Source: Prunella strophiata (taxonomy: Eukaryota > Chordata > Aves > Passeriformes > Prunellidae). From it: DNA of 64,000 nt. Positions 27,455-39,138 of this stretch are shown here, piece by piece. Below the pieces are notes generated by a model that was not told where the DNA came from, did not search any database, and was given only the letters and a program-made list of their open reading frames with translations. A program made the translations under genes and the position numbers. Where the stretch lies: contig JAZBQD010000034.1 in NCBI GenBank assembly GCA_036583965.1, positions 8,889,040 to 8,953,039 on the forward strand. The letters are read 5' to 3'. Every line of letters begins with the position of its first letter. Position 1 is the stretch's first letter.

Positions 27455-29904
27455 TATATGTTCACAGGTGCACTGACTGCTGCAGGTGTAGAAGGGTAAC
27501 AATTGGGTAGGAAATCAGAGCATATGGCAAGAGTCATTGTTTTGATGGCATTGCATTCCTGACATGATCACCATGTTTAATCTCTCTGCATAAATCACAG
27601 CCAGCCAGGCAAGCATGACCTCCCTTTTGCATTATATTACTCACAACACATGGGAAATATCACAAAGAATAAAATTATACAATTTTGCTCCTCCTCTGAT
27701 TTATGCATAACTCAGACCTCAGCACTAAGGCCCCAGACAGCCTTGATTATAATAAATTGTTATTGCATTTGATATCTAAATTACTCTCCCTAACCAATTT
27801 GCTCAATAAAACCATCTGCACCTTGACATAGCAAGTCCCATGACTTAGTACATGCCAGAAAATTGTTTTATTTAATATGAATTCAAGAATGAGGAAAATA
27901 TTTTTGACTATCAAGGAAGGCACTTCTTTTTTGCCTTTATAAACATAAAATATTGTTAGACAGCCAAATAATAAACCCAGTATATGCAGTTTACATATGT
28001 GCTGCTGTAGAAATTGCTACCACAACTAGAATGCCTAAACTAAAACAATGCATCTTCTGCCTTATGAAAAGAGCTCAAATCAGTGCATTCTTCCTGCTAA
28101 ACCAAATACCAAGCAAACCCAATCCCTTGCCTTCTGCACTTGGGGATGTTGCCACTTACACAGACAGCATTTCATTGCCTAAGCAGGAAACTTTATTCAT
28201 AAAGACACATTTTAATCCCATCAACATATATTAAATGCAGCTAATATAAGCGTCACTTCTGCAGTGTGGAGCAGAAAATTCTTTTATTCATAGAGGCAGA
28301 TACCATTTTGTCTTGCATTTGAAACAGTTGATGGCAATAAACTCCCCTAAACAGAAATGGGCCAAGAGCAATTGTGTCAGGTAGATACCATTACTAGAAG
28401 CAAAACACCAAAATTCACTGAGCTGCTCCCTGTGCTCCTGTCACTGTGTTCTGTGACAGTTACAGCAGATGGGAAAATCTGTAGTCAGTCTCTCACACAA
28501 ATTTAAAAAATAGGGACATTTAATAAATGGACCATACTTAAAAATCCATCAATAGCCCAGCCTTATTTCTCATAGTAGATTCAATTTATTCAGTGATATC
28601 TTATTTTCTGCTCTCTGCATGCTGAATGCTCTTTAGTAATATAAATGTTGAAAGTGTATGCTGTTATTACAGCCTAAGGATGAGGGAGGTAGAACTGCTG
28701 GGGTGCAGTAACACCTTTTAATAAACCAAGTGATATGGTGGAAAAAATGGCTTTCAAACATACCAGACCTGCATCCATGATGCTCCAGAAGCACTGCCTG
28801 CCCTTCCCACTCCACATTTCTAATTGATTAAAATAATTGGGTCATACCTACAACCATTTTTCTCAACTCAATTTACTTTTATCTGCACCAGAACAAATGA
28901 AGTGCTTGTTGAGCCAAAACCTTGTACATCTTATAGGGCTATAATCAGTGGTCTAAAGATAAATTCTTAGGCAATGACTCTCTGCAAGAGCAAAGCCATT
29001 CAATAATACACATTTATTCTCAGTTGTTTGGGGGAAGTTCTATTTTGACAGTAGAAGAGAAGGACAAAACTGCTGATACCCACAGCAGCAAGTCTGCAAG
29101 ATGTGCAGTGAACAGCACATTTGTCATCAATCAAGCAATAGATTTAATGTTTAGATGCACCTACCAACCTTGCTTTGTATTAAATAAAAGGTCTTATCTC
29201 TTAGTGCTATTTCTTCTGACAGGAAAAAATGATGCTATGTTAATCTCTGCACTCTATTCAGATTTTCATGTTCCCTTTAACATATTTACTTTAATAGCCC
29301 TTTAATATTCACAATCAAGGAAAAGTGTTGCTGCTTTTCCTTAAGGGAAACCTGGAATTCAGAAATAGTTCTGCAGCAGGTGAATTCTTGCCTGACACTG
29401 TGACTGTAATAAAATCTCAGCCACTTTGCATGGCCTGGATCTCCTCAGCAGCAACCCATAAATCCAGCTCCTCTTGAAATGTCCTGCTGGATTTAGCAGC
29501 AAGTTTAAGAACCAAAACTGGATCACAAAACCTACTCAGCATTGTAAGCAACACCAGCTGGTTGGGGGTCTCTGCACTCACCTGTGCACGAGGACTCAGA
29601 CATGCTCAGGATCTCAAGGGAGGGAGTAAGGGCACAAGAGTATTGCCAAAAATTAGTATTGGACAAAGTGCTTATTCCCATCACTGGCAAATCCAAATGT
29701 GAAGCAAAACTCAATCCCAAATGGAAATATTTCTAGGTGTGAAATTATCTGTTCCCTTTCACTCCAAAAAAAGAAGGCTATACTTTATATGATGATGATT
29801 GCACCTCAATATAACTCCTACATAGAGGACTAATTTCATATTGGAACAGCTCTTTAGGGGATGGGGGAAAGGGATGTTAAACCTCTGGACAGGAAGAGTT
29901 TTCT

Positions 29905-30003
29905 AGGCTTCACTCCATTTGCCTCAGTTCATCTGTGAAAGAAGTTAATAGCAACACTGCTTCCAAGAAGCATTGTGAAAATTACATTAAAGATACTGTG
30001 GAA
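29905..30003 (+). mobile_element. possible MIR-type SINE / L2 3' relic
   Basis: TTTGCCTCAGTTCATCTGTG, a stretch around AGTTAATAGCAACACTGCTT, then GCATTGTGAAAATTACATTA and AAGATACTGTGG resemble, block by block, the MIR core and tail: the CCTCAGTTTCCTCATCTGTA block, the ATAATAGCACCTACCTC block, GTTGTGAGGATTAAA and then the AAG/GC tail. Many substitutions and one or two small gaps are needed. MIR-like SINEs exist as rare relics in bird genomes, so it is plausible, but a chance composite cannot be ruled out by eye. Confidence 0.38.
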
Positions 30004-30187
30004 ATCTGATAGCTCTGACCTGCAAGGGGCTTCCTAATGGGCCTGAAAAATCGTAAAAACCTCACTTTATTATTGCTTGCAAAATGAAAGACTTGTCTAG
30101 AGGAGTCAGACTTTCCACAAGTTGATCAGGCAGTGAAGGAAGTTTTTATACAAACCTTAATTCTTTGATAGTTTTTGTTACTGACAG

Positions 30188-30211
30188 TACATGGACTGCA
30201 TTCCACTGCAG
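30188..30211 (+). other. candidate 24-nt microexon
   Basis: An AG preceded by a T-rich stretch (CTTTGATAGTTTTTGTTACTGACAG would be the acceptor side, ending 30187) is followed by 24 nt and a strong donor, CTGCAG/GTAAGGG (GT at 30212-30213). The length is a multiple of three and the 8 codons read YMDCIPLQ, with no stop in any phase. No neighbouring exon is recognised, so this could be chance. Confidence 0.15.
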
Positions 30212-30324
30212 GTAAGGGAGTGGGAATGAGCCTGTGTTAAGTGTGTTTTCCATTTCTGGAGTTCATTAGAGTCCTCCTTGCTGAGCTGGTAGGAGCTGGG
30301 GATGCTTCAGCAGCAGGCAGGAGT

Positions 30325-30342
30325 GGGGCTGGGTGGGCAGGG
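30325..30342 (+). other. G-quadruplex-forming motif
   Basis: GGGG-CT-GGG-T-GGG-CA-GGG satisfies the canonical G4 pattern with very short loops (2, 1, 2), which favours a stable parallel fold. It lies 113 bp downstream of the strong donor-like CAG/GTAAGG at 30211, within the GC-rich patch 30270-30520. Confidence 0.75.
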
Positions 30343-30828
30343 AGCTCCCAGAGCTCTGTGCCCATCTGTGCTGGGCCCAGCAGGAGCCCTGGTGCTGTTT
30401 GCAGCACCAAGCACCACCAGCCATCTGTGTGAGCCACAGGGCACCACAACCTGCTCCAGAAACAGGCACAGGGGGAAAAACAGGATCTGCAGGAGACTGG
30501 CCTGTCACACCCTGGCTTTAAAGCTTTAGCAGAAATTTGGTTATTTCATCCTTGAGCACAAGCATGAAATTAACTCAGATCCTAGCACCCCGAGCAGCCA
30601 GCTCCAGGATTTCAGGCAGATGTCAAAACTCCACGACATGCACTGGCAAGAGGCTGCACTTGTACAAATATGCCTGTGGACAGCTGCTGGTGGGAGACAG
30701 GAGCAGGTTAGGCAAAGGTGAGATCCAGCCTAGAGCATGAAGCAAAACTGAACCAGATGCTCTGAGCCAACTTGTCTCCAGTTTACATCCACAGTTTTGG
30801 CCTTTGCATCTGTTACAAAATTAAGTCT

Positions 30829-30865
30829 CAAATGTCTGTGGAATGTCTGCAAATGTCTGTGGAAT
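30829..30865 (+). repeat. two-copy tandem repeat, 21-bp period
   Basis: The 16-nt unit CAAATGTCTGTGGAAT occurs at 30829-30844 and 30850-30865 with TGTCTG-containing spacer sequence between. It looks like a local slippage duplication. Confidence 0.85.
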
Positions 30866-33800
30866 CATTTGCTACAGATCATACCTATATAAACTGTATT
30901 GCCCCATCTTAGCAGGTGTCAATTAAAAGCTGATTCACTTTCATTAAAGGTCCTTACTCCATTCCTGTGATAATCAGTATAATAATTTGTGGCCATTATT
31001 AATCACAGCCATATGGAACAGAGGATGGAGGGGGAAAGGCCACAACAGCCTGCAAGTGGATTTGCAGTAAATTGTTTTCTCACATAGAGATCCCCAAGAT
31101 GTATTTCACAATGTTGTGACAAACAAAACAAAGCCCTAAGTGAATCCAGGACAATTTCCTTCCAACTCCTGCCTCTCTCTGTCTCCCTCCTGCCTCCCCA
31201 CCCTTATTTCCTCCTACAAAGTCCCAATTCCATTTCAGTTATTTCTATTTGCTGCCTGGTCCTGCAGCATCTCCACACTAAGGCAGCTGTGAACATATTC
31301 CAGCCTGGAGATGGCTGGTTCATTCAGCTCAGCTGGTCTGGGGCAGCTCTGGCTGCCCTGATGGAAAGCTGATTTAGTTTGTAGTGTTTCTTTATACACT
31401 CTGCAGATGTTGTCACTTCATCCCTAGGCTCCTTTCCACACTATTGCTAAATAGTTTAAAAATCTCACCATTAAAATCCTCCACTGACCCTAGTATTGAT
31501 CCCAGTTTCTAATCCACAGCATAACTTTGCCTCTCACCACATGCTTTTTTCCTGAGCAGCTGCAGAATTGCCAGAAGTGTTTATTGATGTGGTGTGACAC
31601 CAGCATGCACAGAACAGGAAAGAGCTCCAAGCAGAAACAGTTTGGCACACACTGAGCCTTCATCCTAAGAGCTCTTGGGATGATTTTGCTCAGTCAATAT
31701 ACTAAGCTTCCCTTTAATAGTCTAGATCTTTCTATACCAAAAAACAAACAACAAAAAATAAGCCTTCTGCATTAAGTTCAGGCAGAAGCTGGGGAAACCA
31801 CCCTGCTCACTGAGTTCTCCTCCTGTGCTCACAGCCATGGCCTCACACTGGTGTCTGCATTGCACTCATGCCTTATTCATGTTCCCCATGTTCTCAACAC
31901 TGATATTTTGACTTCCAGCTTGAGCCCAGCTGGATAAGTGGAAAGTGTTTTCCTTGCTCTAGTCTAGGTCAAATGTAGATTGGAAACATCACATCCTAAA
32001 GCTGGTGATTCACCAAGGAGTGCATGAGACCTTGGCCCAGTTTTTACCAGGCTGCATGGGTCCAAAGGATATAACATCACTGTTATGCCATGAGATATTT
32101 TGAAGCTGTTTCTGCAGTGCCTACAGCCATATTTCAGACTATTTTTTTGCTTTCCAAGTTTAGAGATGTAGTCACTGTGCATCACACAGTGCAAATACAG
32201 TGGGTAATGAGTGAAGTTCTTCATGCAGGTCTGACAAAAACTTATACCCTATACTGAATTCTGTTTCATGAAGTAATTATTGCAGAAGGTCAGGTCTCTT
32301 AGAGAGAAACCTTTTTCATTAATTCTTTTTCACAGTATTATTCAGAACCTGCCAAATCCAGCAGGAATCCTTCCACTGATGGTAATGGGCTTTGGATAAA
32401 GTCTGCAGTCACCATACGGGATATATTTGCTGAAGATTAATTTGAAAAATTCAGCAAATATGTAATTGATTATAATTATTTGTAGTAAGAGGCAAATGGC
32501 AATGCTCCCTCCCCAGAAAGTATCAAGGTGTGACTATATTATATTCATATTAATAACAGACACAGAGCTGGGCTCTGAAGCAGCAATGCCAGCTTTACAG
32601 CTCTGCAGCACTTCAGATACAGCAGGGTTCCATAAAACACTTTGTCCAGGGCTGGGTTCAAGTCTTGTGATATTAGACACAAACTCTGTTTATTATTTGG
32701 TGGGACACCCCCTCCTCCTCCCCTGCTCAGCTGGCACAGAGACTCCCAAGGCAGCCAGCACTGACCCAGATGGGAAATAGGGAAGGAGCATTTGAGAGCT
32801 GCAGAACTTGTGGGTGAATGAGGAAATTTCTCCATTCTCTGTGGAGAAATGTGTCACCAGTGTGTGCAACCTTCAGAAACAGGAGGTTATAACTCCTGCC
32901 ATGATCCCACACTGTTACCAGAGTTCCATGATCTTTTCCCCAAGTTATGCTCCAATTGAGGGGCTCCAACATCTGTAAGACAAAGGCTGAAGCTGTTCTA
33001 GCAACTGTCACAGGCAACTCATCAGTGAGAGTTTTGCTGTTAAAAGGGGACAGAATCAGCTCTGTGGAAGGTATTGCCTCCCCACCCCCACACTCCCTGC
33101 TCCCATTTAAACACAGCAACAGGGATATTTTAACAGTTCAAAGAAAGATGAGAAGAAAGGAACAAAGGCTCTGTTCAGTGTTGTGGAGAAGGTCAGACTT
33201 CTGATTCTAAAGTCCTTGCAAAAACAAAATGGGAAACAAATAGTTTCTCTTTTCTCCTTCCCCAAGGAGCCAAGTGCTCTGTTAGGTTATCCTTAGCCAT
33301 TGTGATGAATTTTTTCAATTTCTGATGTAGTTGAAACTTAAAGAAAGAGTGGAAGAAATATGGAGCTGGAAGAGGCAACATTGCCAGAGAAGAAAGTAAT
33401 GGCTCAGAAGGGAAATAGGCTCTCCTTGCAAGCCTGCCAGAAGTTACCAAAAGAAAAATCTATTCCAGAGCTTGGTTGCACAGATCTAAGACCAGTTGTT
33501 AACACAAATAATTCAGTGCTTTACAAAAAGCTTAACATTTCTTTCTAGTCAAACAGCAATGGACCCCATCAGCTGCATCTACAGCATCCTCAGCTTCTGA
33601 CATTAGAGAGCTAGAAAGAAATATTTTCTGCATTTTTGAAATATCTTCAAGAAACTCTTCTAGAAAGTAGTTGTATCTACTCTTTATTGTGACATAGTAG
33701 CTATTATCTCTAGGAGCAGTGTTATTTATTTTATCACCAGATGAAAAGTTACCTGTGCTTTAGTGACTGGGAAGTGACTAAGCCCTGGAAATATTTAATA

Positions 33801-35132
33801 CATCTAAAATACTCAACTATATTCAACTATATTTCACCAGACACCCAGTACCTTAAGTGGATTCTTTCTATGGCTCTGGGATTTAGACACCTTCAGCTAT
33901 AACAGTAATGACTTTTAAAAACAGGTTTTTCTACCCTTAAAGAAGTTTCTTTGAGAAGGTTTTTCTTCTTGCTTCCTGTTAAAGGTTATTTGCCCATCCT
34001 ATTAATCAGAAAGCTAAAAAGACTCAACACCTATGGTGATCCAAGTGTCTTCTCAAAGTTTATTGCTTTCAATTTGTCTGCTCAAGGAGGGAAAGAATTT
34101 CCTTTGCCCTGCACAGAGCAAACATAGATCACCCAGACTGTAAAACAAAATATGAAGATCCAAAGCTCAGCTTTTCTTCAATGCTCATTAATTTTTTAGT
34201 GGTTAGAAGGTCACCTGAGATTGAGTCTCAATGTGATTTTAGACCTTGATTAGAAAATATTTTAGTGTTAAAGTTAAGCAGAAGCTGAGAAGAGTCAGAG
34301 GAAATGATTGCAAAACACCTTTGAGCACATATTCCTTGGAGAAGAAACCATCTTTTTCTGTAATGGCAGACTGCTACCCCAATGGGACTGAACTTTGTCG
34401 AGCTCAGGATTATGGTAATAGATGCACTTTTTTAAAAGTCTGGGAATAAGTTTGACTCAACACTGCAGAGCAAGAAGTCTCTAGTGCTGTATGTTTGAAC
34501 AGCATTCAGTACAGTGGGGTCCCCAGTGTCCCATCCATACAAATGATACAAGACAAAGCTTCCCTAGAAATACCAAAGCAGCACTGGGACTCTGCCACGT
34601 GCCTCAGGCTGCCACAATTAAGTCAGAGCAGGTTCTGCTGCCAGCAGAATGGGAGGGAGTCAGGTGTTGCATCAATTCCAGCCTCCTCAAATTCCACCAC
34701 AGGAACAGACAATTGTTACCTGCTGTGGGTCTAAAAGGGGGTTTTGAGTACAGGCTGAAACAACCTCTACATTTATAAGTAGAAGCTTTGACTCTGGTGT
34801 CATCCCATCATTGCAAGTGGTGGGATAACAGCAGCTGACCTCCCGTGGCAAAAATGACTGGAGGAACCTCTCAGATCTGTCCCAGCCCTATTATTTAGGA
34901 ATCTATTAGCTCAAGGCTTTAATCCCTTTCAAGTGCTAATACATGTAAAGACAGATAAAGATGAATAATTTCAAGCTGTAGTTTAATAATTTGGGAGTCT
35001 ACTGGTGGAGTGAGTGGTACACCTTCTCAGCAGTGAAAGGATACAGCCAAAAGACAACACAGGTGCCTTCCTTCTTCTCCTTTAAACCATTTTCAGACAT
35101 TCAGTTTCCCCAGCTGCTGATACTGTAAAAAT

Positions 35133-35153
35133 GTTGCTTGGCAACATGGTAAC
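35133..35153. promoter_or_regulatory. RFX X-box-like motif with extra half-site
   Basis: GTTGCTTGGCAAC (35133-35145) fits the RFX palindrome with one mismatch in the left half, and ATGGTAAC follows directly, adding a third half-site. Motif-level evidence only. Confidence 0.33.
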
Positions 35154-38100
35154 AGGGGAAAAAAAATCTTCAAAAACATTAGGAGTTTTTGTCCTTAGAA
35201 ATGTACTAGTTCAGCACATCCAGCCTCCTACAGATCCATTTTAGAGGAAGAGGCACAATGATTTCCCCCCCATGAACTAGTTCCAGCAGCTTTTAAAGCA
35301 AAGCAGTCAAAATGGGACAGGGATAGGGGGGCCTCAGGTGCTGAAGGGGTGGGACAGACCCTCACATGGGACTTGCAGGCAGTGTGTGCTCGTTTTCACT
35401 CCCCTAATTAATACTGAGCATTCATCTGACATCTCAGACAAGACATCTGTAGACCAGGCATTGTCTCAATGGCAGCTGAAGAGGTTATAACTTTCTATCT
35501 CCCTCCAAAGGATGTTGCCACAATGTCCCAGGATGCAGTGATTAGCTCCACCTCCTCTTCTCCACTCCCAATTACCAGATGCTCATTAACAGTAATGAAA
35601 TGGAGCCCAACCTGCTTCCAAAAGTGGCAATACCCAGGTAGAGAAAGGGCCAGGCTGCTGAAGAGCTGGCAAACCCAAGGACTGAGAGAAGTCATTTTTT
35701 CAAGAGAAGTCATTGAATCAGTCACACTTTACTGCTGACCTCCTGTGAACAGCCACACAAGGGACTACCAGTTAACTACTGACACTGGTATCCACTGGAA
35801 TCAACATTCCTAGAAGATATCACACTGTAAAGCCCATAGAAAATAGTTTTAAAGTTCATGTCTTTCCTCCCAGTGGACTTTGTTATTGCACTGCACTTTT
35901 GATGTCCACAGAGCTGTGTCTGGTTCATACTGCCAAAGCCTGGTTACAAACATTTATCATCTGTAAGCCCAAACACAGCTTTACATCAAGAGGAAATGTT
36001 CTGCCCTGTACGAGGCAAGAAGTGATGAAAGTTCTTGCAGACACAAAACAAGTATCAATATTTTTAAAGCAAGATCCCAAAAGATATCTGTCTTTATTCT
36101 GCTGGAGGTAAACAGCAGAGTTGTTGTGATGGCAGCACAGATTTTTCAGCATCATGTGGCCCCATCTCTGTGGTTATTAATGCAGAGATAAGGAATCTAG
36201 ATGGTGGGTCTCATAAGATCAGTGTCAAAAGGTCTGTCAAGTTTGAGTTGTGCCTGCTGAGCCCCACAGTTACCTAAAAATGAAGAAATACATTAGAAAG
36301 AACAGATTGCCAAAGTGGGAGATTCTAGAGTAAATATCATAAATGCTTATAAACAGGAATAAAACACTGAATTAATGCATATCTTTTTCTGATTAGAGAG
36401 TTATGTAGATCAGGAAAAGCCATTGAAAGGCATCAAAGAACGTGGCCAAATCAATGTAGACTTGGGAAGTCTGAGCACTGTGTGGGGAAGGGAACATTGC
36501 TCTGAAAGACTGCTGGTAGTCTGCTAACTCCAACTCCTGCTGCAATGCCAATTTAATTAACATGCTTAACTGCTCGGAGATCTCCAGGATTGCTCAGTGG
36601 ATTGGCAGCCTTTTCTCACTGCTAATTGTGTTACTTCCCAGTGAACGAGAGGGAGATGAATGAGTGCAGCAGCACCATCTTTTCCTGCTGGAGGAGGAGG
36701 CCACAGCTCAGAAATTTGACATGTTCTCTTGTTTTTGCACGTTTAGCAAATAAATAAACACAGGAAAGCTACTGCAAGCCAATGAATGGGATGGCAGCAG
36801 AACCAAGTCCTCTGGTGGCTGCTCATGGCACAGGGACTGGGCAGCACTGGTGGCACATCCAGCACAGCAAAGCTCAGCTCACCTTCCAAATCACCACCCA
36901 GCCAGTGCCACGTCCCTGTCTGGACAGGATCTTTGTGTGCAAACACTCCCCAGAGGCTCTGATTAAACAGAAAGTCTCCCTGCCCTGCAAACTCTTGTCG
37001 AGTTTGAGCAGCCCCTCCTGACAGAAAGGGACAGAAATATGATGGCAATATTGCTTGTGTGGCCAGAGCCTGAGGTTAAAGCACAGAAAACACATGGTGC
37101 TGAAGGGATGACAGCTCCTCCTAAAGAGCCTGATACTCCCAGATTAGCTCATCTGTTTATTCTGAGGCTGCAGCATCCAGAAGGGAGACAATCAGCAGGA
37201 TAAAAAGGCACTGAATGTTTGGGGTCCTTGGAGTCCTGCTGCTTTGAGAAGAGGCCTCCAGCTATGCCAAGGGACAAGCCTGCAGTTTTTTTGACTGTGG
37301 AGAATTGGAGTTTGGAATTGAGGGCAGCCTTAGGGCTCCTCTGCAAGTGCAATCTAAATATAAACCTGCACCCATGAATTCACTGGAAGCCTCAATGCTG
37401 GTTTCAACTTTAAATGTCAATGCAAGATTAAATCTTGAATCCAGCAGTGATAGTTTATATCTCCTGAAGATACACATCTAGAGGCAATTCCCTCAACTAA
37501 ATTACAGTGGCAATTAACTTCTGGACTTTTGCATGAGGGGCAAAGGAGAGCTAAAATAGTCACAAAGCTATTGCCCCCTTCATCTCACTGGCACCCTGAG
37601 ACATTCCCCACTTCTCAGAGAGAGGAGTTACCCCATTTCCCTGGTGAAAATGTAGTTGGGGCCCTCCTACTGTGAGATTGCCTCAGACCCAGGGAAGTCC
37701 AATCACTATTTAACAAACAAACTTGAATATGTATGGATCCACTATAAAAATATTTTAAGCAGATTCATCCCCACTACACTCAGTATTTTTATTGAAAATA
37801 TTGGTATAGGTAAGCTTGGGTTTTAATCCCAGTGTGAAAGACAAATTAACATTTCAGGGCAAAGTAAAAAGCTCTTACTCAAGTCAAATTCAGGACTTTT
37901 CCCGTGAACTCTAAAAGACCCTTGCACAAGTGGTGCTTTTAATCTAACCAATTCTAAAGGATATTTTTCAGGTTACCCATGCATTCAGAGAGGAAAAAGC
38001 ATCACTAGGCATTTAGGAGAGGACCAAACCAGGACAACCCACCAGTGCCCAAGGGGGAGGTGTTTTCTCCCTGACAGAACATTGACTCAAACTTCTGCAG

Positions 38101-39030
38101 CAAAGCAACACTAGAACAGGGAGGGGGAAACCAGTAGAAATTAAAATGTTTCTAATTGCTATATACCACCATGTATTTATAATTACTTCCTCTTGACCCA
38201 ATACAGTGACACCTGTGGGTTCAGCTGCATTATCTGGAAACAAGAATAACATAAATGTAATTGAGATCTGACTTGATCTGTACAACTTACAGTACCATTC
38301 TAATGTTTGCATTATGAGAGAGAAGGTCTGAGCTGAAATCATCAGGCAAAGTGGTCTGTGCTTAAGAGCTCTACTCTTCAGTAGAGAAAACACATTTAAA
38401 AACACTGTTCCAAAAAGCTCAAGTTTTCTGCTTTTTATTCCCCATAGGAATTAGCTGATGAAATTGCTCAGTGTTTTATAGTTCAGTTATTAGTCCCACT
38501 GAATGAGAAATAATTCCTTTTTGTTTCTTCCTCTTCTCATAATGTAAAGCTTGGCAGAGTTATAGGAACTTGAGCACAAAAAAAAATGAACAAGACACTT
38601 TGATGTTCCAGATGAGGGAAAGAGCCATGCAGAGACACAGACTCAAAGTTGTTCTAAATGTGGATTTTGCAATTTCCCCTTCCCCAGTTATACCCATGCA
38701 ACTCTTGCTGCATTTTGGCTACCTGTAGCAGAGCAAATTTGGCCTATTATGTGGCAAGAATTCACAGGCAACTTGTGATTTGTTTTAGGAGGCTGAATTT
38801 GTATATTATTAAGAATTAAAACTTCAGAGTATTGCAAACACTTATTTAACTCAGTCTTCCTTCCTTCTTATCCACTGCTCCCTCCTTACAATGCATTTCC
38901 AGCCTGTCAACTGTGCCAGTGCTGCTGAAGGAATTCCACAGATTAGGAATGAATAAAAAAATCCAACACCAATTCCATGGCCCTAAGGCTGCCAAAGTTA
39001 ATGAATCATTTGGGCAACAATTTGGGATTC

Positions 39031-39105
39031 CTGGGGTTCTGCACAGGGCCAGGAGCTGGATTTGAAAGATCCTTGTAGGTCCCTTCCATCTCAGGGTATT
39101 CTGTG
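39031..39105 (+). mobile_element. CR1 LINE 3' tail fragment
   Basis: About 75 bp match the terminal part of an avian CR1 subfamily: GGTTCTGCACAGGGCCAGGAG, CTGGATTTGA, GATCCTTGTAGGTCCCTTCCA and CTCAGGGTATTCTGTG. The TTC(C)A..CTCAGG.TATTCTGTG ending is the variant in which the last repeats read TATTCTGTG rather than CATTCTATG. A run of nine or more T follows and then a 17-nt palindrome at 39122-39138. The 5' boundary is soft, because 39001-39030 could be older CR1 sequence. Confidence 0.85.
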
Positions 39106-39121
39106 TTTTTTTTTTCCCCTT

Positions 39122-39138
39122 AAGGAATCAGATTCCTT
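39122..39138. repeat. 17-nt palindrome next to a CR1 tail
   Basis: AAGGAATC-A-GATTCCTT has 8-nt perfect arms. It sits directly after the T-run that ends the CR1 fragment at 39031-39105. GGAATC/GATTCC is also compatible with a homeodomain (OTX/PITX-type GGATTA-like) half-site only poorly, so no function is assigned. Confidence 0.65.

Larger units (their letters stand above)
22134..29904. other. non-coding unique sequence
   Basis: Holds the AP-1 pair, the GTT microsatellite and the 27433 palindrome. The segment 27640-27860 is notably AT-rich and carries several AATAAA and TTATGCATAA-like motifs. No frame above 110 codons and no known RNA gene seen. Confidence 0.58.
30343..39030. other. non-coding unique sequence
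   Basis: Begins with the GC-rich tail of the G4 patch. A small direct duplication TCAACTATAT occurs near 33825. Frames reach only 130 codons (32727-33119 and 38013-38405, minus) and have no domain. A purine run at 35315-35332 (GGGACAGGGATAGGGGGG) is G-rich but lacks a fourth short-looped tract. Confidence 0.58.

Noticed and set aside
29780..29870. Box C-like ATGATGATGA suggesting a C/D snoRNA
   Set aside because: No CTGA box D or terminal stem at the expected 60-90 nt distance.
35314..35353. Second G-quadruplex candidate
   Set aside because: Three G-runs have short loops, but the fourth lies 14 nt away, beyond the usual 7-nt limit.
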